Assembly: GCA_965153355.1 (NCBI GenBank)
Contig: OZ231128.1
Location: 38,998,001 to 39,062,000 of the forward strand
DNA: 64,000 bases
Origin: Flaccisagitta enflata
Lineage: Eukaryota; Chaetognatha; Sagittoidea; Aphragmophora
Direction of reading: 5' to 3'
Shown: piece by piece, positions 1-10,957 of the stretch
How positions within the stretch are numbered: the first letter of the stretch is position 1
Layout of the letters: each line of letters opens with the position of its first letter
Notes under the pieces: model-generated
The model's database searches: none
Told to the model about the DNA's origin: nothing
What the model saw: only the letters and a program-made list of their open reading frames with translations
Translations under genes and position numbers: made by a program

Positions 1-71
<71 letters not shown>
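1..71. repeat. (CT)n microsatellite
   Basis: Nearly pure CT dinucleotide run at the window edge; it probably continues beyond the window. Confidence 0.97.
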
Positions 72-74
<3 letters not shown>

Positions 75-414
75 CTCTCTTTATTTTGACCTTCAGGTTT
101 TTCCGGGAAAATATGAAAAGATAACTAAACAATTCTATGGGAAAAAAGCTTAAAAGGCAGATGGGGGAGCTAAAGATCCAATCCAGGAAGTCGGAATTAT
201 GAAAATGGAGTGAAGAAGAAAAAAAGAAAGAGTAGTTGTTAAAAAGATAACAGATGTAAAACTATGAATAAATCAATCATCTTACAACAAAATCAATCAA
301 TCTATCATTTAATCTATAAGACAAGGACTTAGTGTATGAAAACTATGGATTATTGAACCTCTGGATGGATAACTGAATGCATGGATGAATGAATAAATGG
401 ATGAATGAAGGAAT

Positions 415-592
415 TAATGAATGAATGAATGAATGAATGAATGAATGAATGAATGAATGAATGAAGGAAGGAAGGAAGGAAGGAATGAATGAATGAATGA
501 ATGAATGAATGAATGAATGAATGAATCAAAGAATGAATGAGTGAATGAATGAATGAATGAATGAATGAATGAATGAATGAATGAATGAATGG
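415..592. repeat. (GAAT)n microsatellite
   Basis: GAAT tetranucleotide tract interrupted once by GAAGGAAGG units near 465-485. The flanks (72-414 and 593-978) are AT- and purine-rich, with a GAAA-rich patch at 790-900 and no recognisable gene. Confidence 0.95.
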
Positions 593-978
593 ACGTATAA
601 CAATCGTTAGACACTGTGGAAAATATAAATAATTAAAGTGAAGAAACTTTTAAGAGATTTTTTTTCTTTTTTTTTTTTTTGGAAAATAAGGAAAGTCGAA
701 AAGGAAGAAAAGGAAAAAGGGAAAAGGAAACGATGAATAACAAGATAAGAGAAAATGGAGCACCAAGGAAGTGGACCGACTTTAATTGAAAGAAAGAAAG
801 AAAGAAAGGAAGAAAAAAAGAAAGAAAAAATAGATCAATGAATGTGAGGAAGAAAGAATGAACGGAAGAAAGAAAAAAAGAAAGTATGAATGAATGAACC
901 AAGGAAATCAATCATTTAATCTGCAAGACAAATACTAAGTGTATGAATTATTGAAACTCTGATATCTGGATAACTGAT

Positions 979-1060
979 TGAATGAATAAATGAATGAATG
1001 AATGAATGAATGAATGAATGAATGAATGAATGAATGAATGAATGAATGAATGAATGAATG
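979..1060. repeat. (GAAT)n microsatellite
   Basis: Second GAAT tract, same phase family as the tract at 415-592. The following 1,061-1,480 shows no gene or repeat that I recognise. Confidence 0.95.
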
Positions 1061-1479
1061 ATTTAAGTATAAATAACGAAATGAATGAAAGAAGGAATGC
1101 AAGAAAGCAAAGAGGAATGGAGGAAAGAATTTGCTAATGTTGGATTATGAAATGAATCAATCATTTAGCAGCGCTTCTTTTCCTACCTAAGATAAAATCA
1201 TGAAAACGAAATGTAAGCCAAAGAAAGAGACAACGTGTCAAGTGTATTCTGAAACAGCTTAGGAAAATTCATTTATTCATTTATTTAAAAGCAAGCAGAA
1301 CTCCGCGCGTACACATGAGTCTTTAACTCTTTTTTCAAATCAACTATATGCATTTCATTGATTGGAAAGTTACGCGAAAGCATCCCGAAAAAAATAACTA
1401 TGACAGCATTTTGCTCAAAAAGTCGACATTTCCATTGAGTCGATGAGAGAACGTGTACCTGCTCAATCCTCTTTATATC

Positions 1480-2005
<526 letters not shown>

Positions 2006-2318
2006 GAGTGTTTGTAAAAGGGTAAGATGTTGTGAATCCGTCGGTTTGTGGGTTCATTCATTAACTTTATCAACAAACATAAGAGGAAGACGTATTTTTC
2101 CCCGCCAAGAGAAAGTTGGCTACACAAACAACGGAACAACCAAGGAAACGGGTTGCCCGAAACAGCGAAGGGCGAAAGCGAGAAGGAAAAATAACTAGGA
2201 TACTTCTTCTTTGCGCTTTAGTTTAGTTATGGAACATGGGAAATGAATAGATGAATTGCAGTAAAACCTTAGAAATAAAATCAGCAAAGGAGTAGGACAC
2301 AAAGAAGGCATTGGATAA

Positions 2319-2349
2319 AGCAAGAAAGAAAGAAAGAAAGAAAGAAAAA

Positions 2350-2433
<84 letters not shown>

Positions 2434-2549
2434 ACGAAAGAAAGAAAGAAAGTGAAAAAGAAAGAGACAAAATGATTTATAAGAAAGAAAGAGTGAACGA
2501 ACGGAAGAAGGGAAGATAAAAAGAAAGAAAGAAAGAAAGAAAGAAAGAG

Positions 2550-2607
<58 letters not shown>

Positions 2608-2624
2608 GAAGAAAGAATGAATGA

Positions 2625-2672
<48 letters not shown>

Positions 2673-2692
2673 GAGGAAGAGAAAAAGAATGA
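2319..2692. repeat. (GAAA)n microsatellite, two blocks
   Basis: Two GAAA blocks (about 2,319-2,455 and 2,520-2,692) separated by a GAA-rich spacer. Open frames here are low-complexity artefacts. Confidence 0.95.
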
Positions 2693-2818
2693 CAGAAAGG
2701 AAGAAAGGAAGAAAAAAGTGCAGCAGAAGGACAAATAGAGTCAAAAAGCCAAAAAAGATTCTAACAAAACTTTGCTCATACTTTTCCTTCATCAACATCC
2801 GCCCATGAGACAGGGGGA

Positions 2819-2985
<167 letters not shown>

Positions 2986-3361
2986 CTCGGTAACTTTGAG
3001 ATAATTCCCCCCAAACAAATAACGGGTGTGGGAAAGTAAAGACAATAGACGGCTTTATTAGCCGAGATTGACCACACCTTGAATGTGTTGGAACTGACTT
3101 TGAACCGCCCAAAGAATCGCTTTCAACCGCCTTTCAAAACCGCCTCAGGACATGAAGACTGAAAGCCGCAAAATAGAGCCGCGGGCAAACCCGTGATTCT
3201 TACTTAACCAATGATGTAGCCTCCACTCGGGGACCTGGCCGCGATAGTCAGCAACATTGCCTCGGGATCGCGATAGATAGGGTGTGAACGGTTGATACTT
3301 ATGATTATGCAACGCAAATGGTGTAACTTTTGGGCATGGGTACAAAAGCAGATAGAAAAAT

Positions 3362-3556
3362 AACAAGGCCGTATATACGGCTACCGAAGTCGCGTGCGGG
3401 TGAGCAAGGGCAGTTAAAATAAGGCTTACCCAAAAGTTTGGGAAGGAGCAGTAATACATAAACCGCCCGTAAACGCCAAAAAAGCAAATGGTGACAGATC
3501 GACGGACCGATCGACCGACATGGCGGGTTATAGAGTCACGTGCACGCGACTAAAAA
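3362..3556 (-). mobile_element. Family A element (hairpin-bounded, degraded GTCC core)
   Basis: Read on the minus strand it starts TTTTTAGTCGCGTGCACG, passes a degraded GTCC/GATC-rich core and ends in GGCCTTGTT. The near-perfect palindrome AGTCACGTGCACGCGACT sits at 3,536-3,553. It lies back to back with the plus-oriented copy at 3,600. Confidence 0.75.
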
Positions 3557-3599
3557 TTGGCCGCAGCGATCATGATTAGCCTTTCAATGAATACACCCG

Positions 3600-3743
3600 C
3601 GTAAGATCCGTCGGTCACACTTTACTTTTTCGGCGTTAATGGGGTTTTTGGCCTAACTGCTCCTGCGCAAATGCTCCACTGACCTCAATTATGGCCCCTG
3701 CCCACCCGCACGCGACTGGGGTAGCCGTGTATCCGGCCTTGTT
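3600..3743 (+). mobile_element. Family A element, 3' part
   Basis: It contains the CACACTTTACTTTTT segment, CCCCTGCCCACCCGCACGCG and the terminal hairpin ending in GTATCCGGCCTTGTT. The 5' hairpin is missing or too diverged to see. Confidence 0.7.
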
Positions 3744-4374
3744 TTCGAACCAATTGACTTGCACGGTGACTTATGCAGAGCGTAGGGATGGCGCTCGAAT
3801 ATTGTCGACAAAACAATTTCAAAGATTGCAGACAAGACAATTTTTCAATTTTCAATTTCAGAGAAAAAAAAACTGAAATGGCATTGATATCCAAATCTCG
3901 CCATTTTTTCCGATTCCTGTCTTTATCAAATTCAAAATCATGGCATATAGAGAGAAATGCTGTCATGAGTCATAACATGAGTGTCTAAACCGTTTCATGC
4001 AAATATGCAAATAGGAACTCGTCAAATCTTGTCTTTTTTTAGCAGCTGCGCCTTTTCAAAAGGTTTGACATCCTCCAAAAATTGTTATCTGTATTCTGTT
4101 CATTCAGAGTATTTGTCTCAATTTGTGATGGCTGCTGGCATCCGTGCACATGTGTGTTGGCAGGCGTTTTCGCTATGGTTGAAAAATTTGATGCGCTCCA
4201 GAATGGGTAACTGCATGTACGCGCGCACATGCTTCCCCTCTTCGTGATACGGCGATTAAACGCCTGGATGACAGCCTGGCAAGTTGGAGAATTACTTCAC
4301 AGACTACGGCCGTAGCTTGATAACGGTCATACTCTCCGCCTTTCTCACGATTAATTGCATTTATACTCTTTTTA

Positions 4375-4745
4375 TTTTATAAGAACGTCATTTTCTTGGT
4401 AAGCCTTCAATGTTGTTGAAATTAAAGTTGATTTGAGGCTGGAAATTTTTAAAAATATTCTTGATAAAATACATATGATTTCAACTTTGATATAATAGTA
4501 TTCATGTATATAGTTATAAAATGAATGGAAGTTAGAATCTTTTTAGTAAATTAAAATATATTGTACACATTAAGGTATTTTTATAATAGAATAATGAATT
4601 GGGTTGTTCTTGATTCGCGGGTACTTATTTCTATGATCCAAAAAATTTTCTTATGTGAAATGAAGCCTTTCAATGTTTTTAGCATTGTTATTGCAATTTC
4701 CAAGATTTCAAGCCTAACGTTCTTATAAACTTGGTTCTTATGAGA
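4375..4745. mobile_element. Family E inverted-repeat element
   Basis: An AT-rich segment bounded by ATAAGAAC at 4,379 and GTTCTTAT near 4,719 and 4,735. Related sequences with the same ends occur at 8,940, 16,350, 30,050 and 51,908, often directly after a family A end. The flanks 3,744-4,374 and 4,746-5,082 carry no gene that I can support; there is a poly-G run at 5,030-5,044. Confidence 0.45.
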
Positions 4746-5082
4746 AAAAAAGAATGTATTGCCACTTCACTTTTGCCTCTTTGCCACGTAAATATTGGCT
4801 GTTAATAGAGGAAGAGGAAGATATCAATGTAAACCCAGGTCGCACTTTTACATGAAAAATGGTTTTAAAAACACTTTTCCTCACGCAGAAAGAAATCTTC
4901 TCGTTCATTTATGGGCATTATTCAAAACACTTATTGCACCTCAGATAGCGCAGGTGCAGAATCTGTAGATCTACATCTTTGGTTCAAAGAAGACGGCTCT
5001 AAATTTTCTGGCCAAAAATGACGTTTTCGGGGGGGGGGGGGGGGAGAGACGATTGTCAACAAAAAGAAAAAAAATGTCTCAC

Positions 5083-5311
5083 CAGTTTTGCCGGAGAAGG
5101 ATGCGGCCGCGGCTGATAACGGTGACATGGGTCCATTTCGGCCGTTGTTGTTAACATTGTTGTTATTGTTGTTGTTCCTGGGTGGTGAAGTGGGAGGAGT
5201 GGTGGGGGCAGGAGGATGCGGAGGAGGGGGGCCGCCTAATGGTGGCCCTGACATTTGCGGGGGCAAAAAGGGGAGGAAACTGGAGGAGAAAGGCCCGAAA
5301 GGATGCGCCAT
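5083..5311 (-). CDS. First coding exon of an unknown Pro/Asn-rich protein
   Basis: Reading starts at ATG 5,311 and gives 76 codons before a consensus donor (ACTG then GTGAGA) at 5,082-5,081. The peptide starts MAHPFGPFSS. It continues through a proline-rich stretch (SGPPLGGPPPPHPPAP), a run of seven asparagines, a small-residue segment (SAAAASFSG) and then the splice site. The high GC contrasts with the flanks. Proline- and asparagine-rich N-termini are common in transcription co-factors, but nothing identifies a family. Downstream exons should lie below 5,000 and I could not recognise one. A poly-G run at 5,030-5,044 lies just inside the intron. Frame, composition and donor support a real exon; function is unknown. 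Confidence 0.5.
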
Positions 5312-6935
5312 TGTTTTTATGTTTTTGATTCAGTTTCGTTGTGGTTTGTTTTAATTTTCGTTCACTTTAAAAAGTTTGTCTTGATGCCAGCGATTTATGG
5401 AGATATCCACCGCTTCATGATTTCAGATGTTGAAGGAATGCAATTGACGATGTGCTCGCGCCGTGAGACAGAAAATTGCGACGGTTTTTTTTTTCTTTTC
5501 TTTCTTTTTTAGCTTTTTCCTTGTCTCCACTTTTGGCGTAGATTTGTCCTTCCCTCTTTCAAAGACGATGTTAAAAAACGGGGAAGTAGTTTTTTTTTAC
5601 AAGTCGAATTCGCAATTCAATTGCAAAAATAGGAAGATGATGGAGTGATGAAGAGGAGAAAAGAGAAGAAAACGGAAAAGTGAGGAATTGAAAAGACGAG
5701 ACGAGGGAAGGAGAGAAACTAGACCATTTGAAGCGAGATGGCGTTGTTGCGATTCAGATGGAAATTCGCGGAAACGCAAATAAGGAAACGAGGGAGAGAG
5801 AGGAAAGGAGAGAAAAGTTTCTTCTTTTCCGGTCTGTTGTCGCGATGTTGCAAATGTCTTCCTTTTCTTTTTCGTCGCGATGTTGCAAGTTTCTTGCTTT
5901 TCTTCTTCTTTTTCTTTTTGTTGCGATGTTGCGCGGAATCACACTCTTTTCACAGTTTTTTCGACGATGGCGTCAACGATGACGATATTGATGACGAAGA
6001 TTAACGCTGAAAAAATGATGACGACGACGACGACGTTTAAAGAAAATATTCCAATTCGAAAGTCGTTAAGTCATAACCCTGAAAAGAAAAACAAACAAAC
6101 ACTGGGGATTAAATTCAGCAATCTTTGTTTTTCTATCGTTTTTTCCTTCAACCAGGAAAGAGAGGGGGGTGGTAAAAATTGGAAACATATTTCATACTTG
6201 ATGGTACGTTTGAGAATTCAGCAGACGTATAAAAATCCATATCAGAACGGATGATTCCAATTAAAGCGGAAAAAGTGATACATGCTAACTGGACATTTTT
6301 TTTCCGTTGGAAAAAATAAAGAATTGAGTGTATATCTCTTATTTTCATCGTTACTTTTGCAGAGCCAAGCCATTCAAATATAGAATTTTTTTCTTTTTTT
6401 CCCCGAAAAGAAAATAAAACTTGAGAGAAGATGAGTAAAAGATTTATGCAATTCGTAAAATTGCGATTTGGAAGGAGAAAAAAAACAATCAATCGTCGCT
6501 ATGAAAATGTTTTTGCGAGATTGTGTCTCTGTCTCAGTCTCAGTTTCAGTCTCTTTCTCATTTGATTTAACTCGCAAATACAGTCAAAACGCTCGCGAGT
6601 CTGTATAAGCGCGAGAGAGAGTCTGTATATCAAATTCGTCATTATCGTCGTCATCGTCATCGTTTTTTTAAAACATCGGCTTCATCGTCAAACTCAGCCA
6701 CTTTTTTCGCTCCTCCTCCTCATCTTCTTGCCGCGTTATCTTCTTCACCTCTTCCTCTACCTCCTCCTCCTCCTCCTCCTCCTCCAACATCTCTTCCTCC
6801 TCCTTTTCCCCCTTCACTCCCCGCTTTTTACTCGTCGCGTTCGTTTTCGTCATCAATATCATAAGAAATTTTGTAAACTGAGTTGACAAAGTGAGAGGGG
6901 GTGGGTGAAATACGCACGGACACATGGAGAGAGCG
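5312..6935. other. No gene supported; short tandem motif at 5,837-5,935
   Basis: Non-coding in appearance. Three spaced copies of GTCGCGATGTTGC (the last degraded), separated by T/C-rich spacers, lie at about 5,837-5,935. A GAC-repeat codon-like patch is at 6,020-6,035 and a CTCCTC-rich patch at 6,710-6,820. The GAG-rich minus-strand reading of 6,668-6,890 is low-complexity and is not called as a gene. Confidence 0.6.
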
Positions 6936-6956
6936 GGAGAGAGAGAGAGAGAGAGC

Positions 6957-7049
<93 letters not shown>

Positions 7050-7166
7050 GCTCGCGATGAATGAATGAACGAATGAATGAATGAATAAATGAATGAATGA
7101 ATGAATGAATGAATGAATGAATGAATGAATGAATGAATGAATGAATGAATGAATGAATGAATGAAT
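6936..7166. repeat. (GA)n followed by (GAAT)n
   Basis: GA tract at 6,936-7,047, then GAAT tract at about 7,053-7,166. Confidence 0.96.
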
Positions 7167-7253
7167 GTAGAAATGAAAGAATGAAATAGTGATTGATGAA
7201 AGGGATGAAAGCGATACACTTAATTTTTTTTCTTTAAGAACGTCATTTTTTTT

Positions 7254-8075
7254 TCAGCGGTACCCGATGTCCCTATGTGAGTATGTATTGATTTATGATG
7301 GTGAGAAGGGCAGCGGCCCCGAAGGTGCCGATGGCGTATGCTCAGTAAGTTTTAAGAATCTAGGCCTGAATTTCAGCATCAATAATGGGATTTGAGTCTC
7401 GAGACTGGAATTTGGATCTGAGTGTCAAGGTTGGGATGTGAGCCTGAAGGCTTGGATTTGAGCCTTGAGGCTGGGATTTTAGCCTTGAGGTGGGTATTCA
7501 TCAGAGAAAAACTGTCGTAAAATCTTGGAAATGACAATAACAAAGAAGTGGTACCCAGTTACATGGCTCAAACTTTATCTGTCATTAAAGAATAAACCTC
7601 CCCAGCCTTGGAAAAAGTATAAATATTTGCGCAAATTAGTTCTGAGACATTTTCTATATTCCTGTTACAAAATACAAGCTAGAAAGGAAAAGGATTTAAC
7701 TTCGAAAATGGGACTAAATCTAGCTGAAAATTTACGATTGAAGAAGCGAGATGTGAGCTTCTAGGCCGGGATTTGAGCCTTGAGGTAAGGATTTGAGCCT
7801 CCGGGTTAAGATCTGAGCTCTGAGGCTGGGATTTGAGCCTCTAGGCTGGGATTTGAGCCTTTAGTTTACGATTTGAGCCTTGAGGCTAGGATTTAGGCCT
7901 TGAGACTAGGATTTTGGCCTCAAGGCTGGTATTTGAGCTCAAGGCTAGAATACAAGCTAGGCTAGAATACAAGCTTTGAAGGGGGTGGACGAAGAAGGAG
8001 AAGAAGAAGCAGGAGAAATTTCCCTATGTGTGGAAGCATAGGTCATCGGCGCCTTCGGGGCCGCTGCCCAAAAAG
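7254..8075 (-). mobile_element. Family B element with internal 20-bp tandem array
   Basis: The left edge has the core in reverse (AGCGGTACCCGATG). An inner arm GGCAGCGGCCCCGAAG lies near 7,313 and the opposing arm ends CGGGGCCGCTGCCCAAAAAG at 8,056-8,075. Between the arms are degenerate repeats of a unit resembling GATTTGAGCCTTGAGGCTGG, interrupted at about 7,500-7,760 by unrelated AT-rich sequence with a 79-codon open frame of unknown meaning. The inner flanks of both arms carry CCCTATGTG. Confidence 0.75.
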
Positions 8076-8298
8076 TGAGCAGCTGGTGTTAAGAACGCCT
8101 GTTTCGCATGTTTTTTTTTTCTTTTTTTTTTTTCTTTTTTATGTTAGCGTGATTGACAGACAGACCGAAAGACAGACTGTTAGGATTAAGCTACTTTCTT
8201 TCCTCATCAACTTTCCTTTTCGATTCTGTTATCTGTCTCCTTCTCCATTTCACCGCGACAGGGGAGGGAGGGGGAACCAGGGAAGCATATTGCAATTT

Positions 8299-8299
<1 letters not shown>

Positions 8300-8384
<85 letters not shown>
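8300..8384. repeat. (GA)n microsatellite
   Basis: GA run. The region 8,385-8,727 has no supported feature. Confidence 0.96.
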
Positions 8385-8386
<2 letters not shown>

Positions 8387-8727
8387 TTTCACCTCCGCTA
8401 CTCATCCTCCTCCCGTTGTATTAACCCATCTTTAATCCTCCTCCTTCTTGTATCCACTTTTTCTCTTCCTTGGTTCTTTTCCCGATTTGAATTGAGAAAT
8501 TCATCGTTTCTCTTCCCGCCTTCAGTGACTGGTAATCTCCTATTCTTTTAGCTCAACTTGATTTAGCTTTGACTGTTTTCGTAAGCTATTAAAGGCATGA
8601 AATGTCTATCACCATCAATGATTAGAGACCCAATCTATGTCAATAATGTTCGAGGAGAAGCCCATTTTGGTAAGCAGTTCTCTCAGACATGAGCTTCTGT
8701 TGCTTTGTGGCCCATTGGCAACACTCA

Positions 8728-8934
8728 TTTCTAGTCGCGTGCTACGCGACTCTACAACCCGCTTTGTCGGTGTGTCTGTCCGTCCGTCCGTCCGTCCGTC
8801 CGTCCGTCACACTTTACTTTTTTTGGGTTTTTGCGGTCGTGGCCTCACTGCTCCTGCCCAAATGATGTAGTGATCTCAAATACAGCCCCTGCCCACCCGC
8901 ACGCGACTGGGGTAGCCGTGTATCCGGCCTTGTT
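8728..8934 (+). mobile_element. Family A element, complete
   Basis: It starts with the hairpin AGTCGCGTGCTACGCGACT, then CTCTACAACCCGCTTTGTC, a (GTCC)n tract at about 8,773-8,806, CACACTTTACTTTTTT, CCCCTGCCCACCCGCACGCG and the terminal hairpin ending GTATCCGGCCTTGTT. One of the cleanest copies for defining the family. Confidence 0.85.
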
Positions 8935-9360
8935 TTTTTCATAAGAACATGTTATTTTTTTAAGGCTCATTGTTCTTATTTCTAGGGCGATTTGAAGCTC
9001 AAATGGTTCTAAGGATGTTTTTATTTTTTTAGTCTTTAGCTTATGCAAAAATATTCTTTTAATTATCTGACTACTTAACCGATTGTCAATTGTAAGGATA
9101 TGAGAACTGAAATGTTGCTCATTGGAAAAAAGTCGAATTACATAATTCGACTTTTTGAAACTTAGGGGAGAAATTGGGTTTTCCATTTTCGATTTGGGGA
9201 ATTTGAGAAAGTTGGGCCATTTTCTGCCTAGGGTAATACATTTTTTTCATATTCTCAGCTGAGAAAGAGCTAACTTTTTTGTTTCAAATGGCACCAACCA
9301 GAGGTCTCTGGGATCAATATTTTTCGTGCTATTATTTTTTGAATCTTTTTTTTTTTTTTT
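8935..9360 (+). mobile_element. Family E and D remnants
   Basis: ATAAGAAC follows the family A end at once (8,940). From about 9,120 the sequence matches the family D body at 16,440 and 33,740: AAAAAAGTCGA, a GGGTTTTCCATTTTC stretch, AAATGGCACCAA and CAATATTTTTCGTGCTAT. Confidence 0.5.
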
Positions 9361-9414
9361 TTTTTTTTGTATTTTTGAAAGAATCATTATTTTTCATTGA
9401 CCCTAAGAGAGAGC

Positions 9415-9540
<126 letters not shown>

Positions 9541-9934
9541 GGTTTAATACATGCACGAGACATAGTTCATGTCTAAGGCAGATGGCGTATTTCAGATTTC
9601 ATTGTTTTTTGTTGTTGTTTTTTTTTTTTTTTGGATTCATTCCTGCATACAGTCACAGTCTAACAGACGAACAGACATGCGTATTTCAATCTTTTTCGTT
9701 TTTGTGTTTTTTCGCGCTCCTCGAGTTGCTCTCTTGTTCGAGACTTTTGTCTGTCCCGGAGTCGATCCACAACGTTGTGTTGTTGTTGTAGTTGTTGCTA
9801 CGTGTCAATGTGAAGACTCTTGTTTTCGATTCTTGATGTCTTTTGGTTTCCAACTTGACTGCCCCCGATTGCGTACCCACGCCGTCGATATATAGCGCTT
9901 GATGACAGCGCTAACATGGTGAGAGGAAAAGAGG

Positions 9935-10035
9935 GGGGGCAGACACAAAGTGGGGGTGGCAGATGCAGAGGGGCAGACACAGAGGGGAAGGCAGACGCAG
10001 AGGGGGCAGATAGACGGAGAGGTAAAACGGACACA
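9935..10035. repeat. GGCAGACACAGAGG minisatellite
   Basis: About six irregular copies of a 14-18 bp unit GGCAGAC(A/G)CAGAGGGG. Confidence 0.7.
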
Positions 10036-10139
10036 AGAGGCTCTGGGCTTCGGATAGGCAGACAAACAGACAGGTATGTTGGATGTAGGAGTTGATGCTT
10101 AAAGCGCCGTGTTGATAGAAGCCCGTAGTATTTCCAGAT

Positions 10140-10217
10140 TCTTTGTTGTTGTTTTTGTTGTTTGCATTGTTGTTGTTATTGTTGTTTGCATTGTTGATGC
10201 TATTGTTGTTGTAGTTT

Positions 10218-10261
<44 letters not shown>

Positions 10262-10263
10262 GC

Positions 10264-10307
<44 letters not shown>

Positions 10308-10310
10308 TTG
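10140..10310 (-). repeat. (CAA)n array following unit 2
   Basis: TTG/CAA repeat, irregular at 10,140-10,215 and pure to about 10,310. On the minus strand it follows the repeated unit at 10,318-10,535, like a 3' tail. Confidence 0.85.
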
Positions 10311-10317
10311 TCAAGGG

Positions 10318-10535
10318 TTGTTGTTGTTGTTGATCTTGTGTTGACATGTGCCTGGCACTCCAACCGGAAGTGAGAAGAATGGGAAAACGGATGAGCGCAG
10401 TAAATATGTTGTTGTTGACCCGACAACATACACCAAAAAACGCATATATATGCCCACCTGGAGAGAAACTCCTGTGTGCCCCCAGCGGGCAGTTGCATTG
10501 GTCCATCGTCAATGTCCATCTTGATGATTTTCTTG
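10318..10535 (-). mobile_element. CAA-tailed repeat unit, copy 2 (possible SINE)
   Basis: About 200 bp, clearly similar to the copy at 10,680-10,875. Shared blocks include CACTCCAACCGGA, GTGAGAAGAATGG, GATGAGCGCAGTAA, TTGACCCGACAACATACAC and TGCCCACCTGGAG (plus-strand spelling). Each copy is followed on the minus strand by (CAA)n, as expected for a short retroposed unit that shares the tail of the adjacent LINE. I see no convincing tRNA promoter boxes. A tandem 3'-UTR duplication of the LINE is an equally good explanation. Confidence 0.5.
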
Positions 10536-10539
10536 ATGT

Positions 10540-10552
10540 TGCTGTTGTTGTT

Positions 10553-10630
<78 letters not shown>

Positions 10631-10655
10631 GCTGTTGTTGTCGTTGTTGTTGTCC
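10540..10655 (-). repeat. (CAA)n array following unit 1
   Basis: Nearly pure TTG on the plus strand, between the two 200-bp units. Confidence 0.9.
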
Positions 10656-10679
10656 ACGTTCACTAAGCCATCGCTGTAG

Positions 10680-10875
10680 AGCAGTTGTCATTGTTGGCGT
10701 TGATCTTGTGTTTATGTGCGCCTGACACTCCAACCGGAGGTGAGAAGAATGGAGGAAAGGATGAGCGCAGTAAGACAGTTGCCGTTGACCCGACAACATA
10801 CACTAAGAAGCGCATATTTATGCCCACCTGGAGGGAAGCTCCTGTTTGCCCACAGTGGGCCATTGGTCCATCGCC
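10680..10875 (-). mobile_element. CAA-tailed repeat unit, copy 1 (possible SINE)
   Basis: First copy of the unit described at 10,318-10,535. It lies between the LINE's own (CAA)n tail (10,876-10,932) and another (CAA)n array. Confidence 0.5.
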
Positions 10876-10877
10876 GT

Positions 10878-10930
<53 letters not shown>

Positions 10931-10957
10931 GCTGATGATGCGGAAGTCACCACAGCT

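Noticed and set aside
6668-7219. 183-residue minus-strand frame with an acidic Glu-rich end
   Set aside because: Composed of (GAAT)n, (GA)n and CTCCTC low-complexity DNA.
9911-10663. 250-residue minus-strand frame rich in asparagine
   Set aside because: Translation of (CAA)n arrays and the two CAA-tailed units; no domain.
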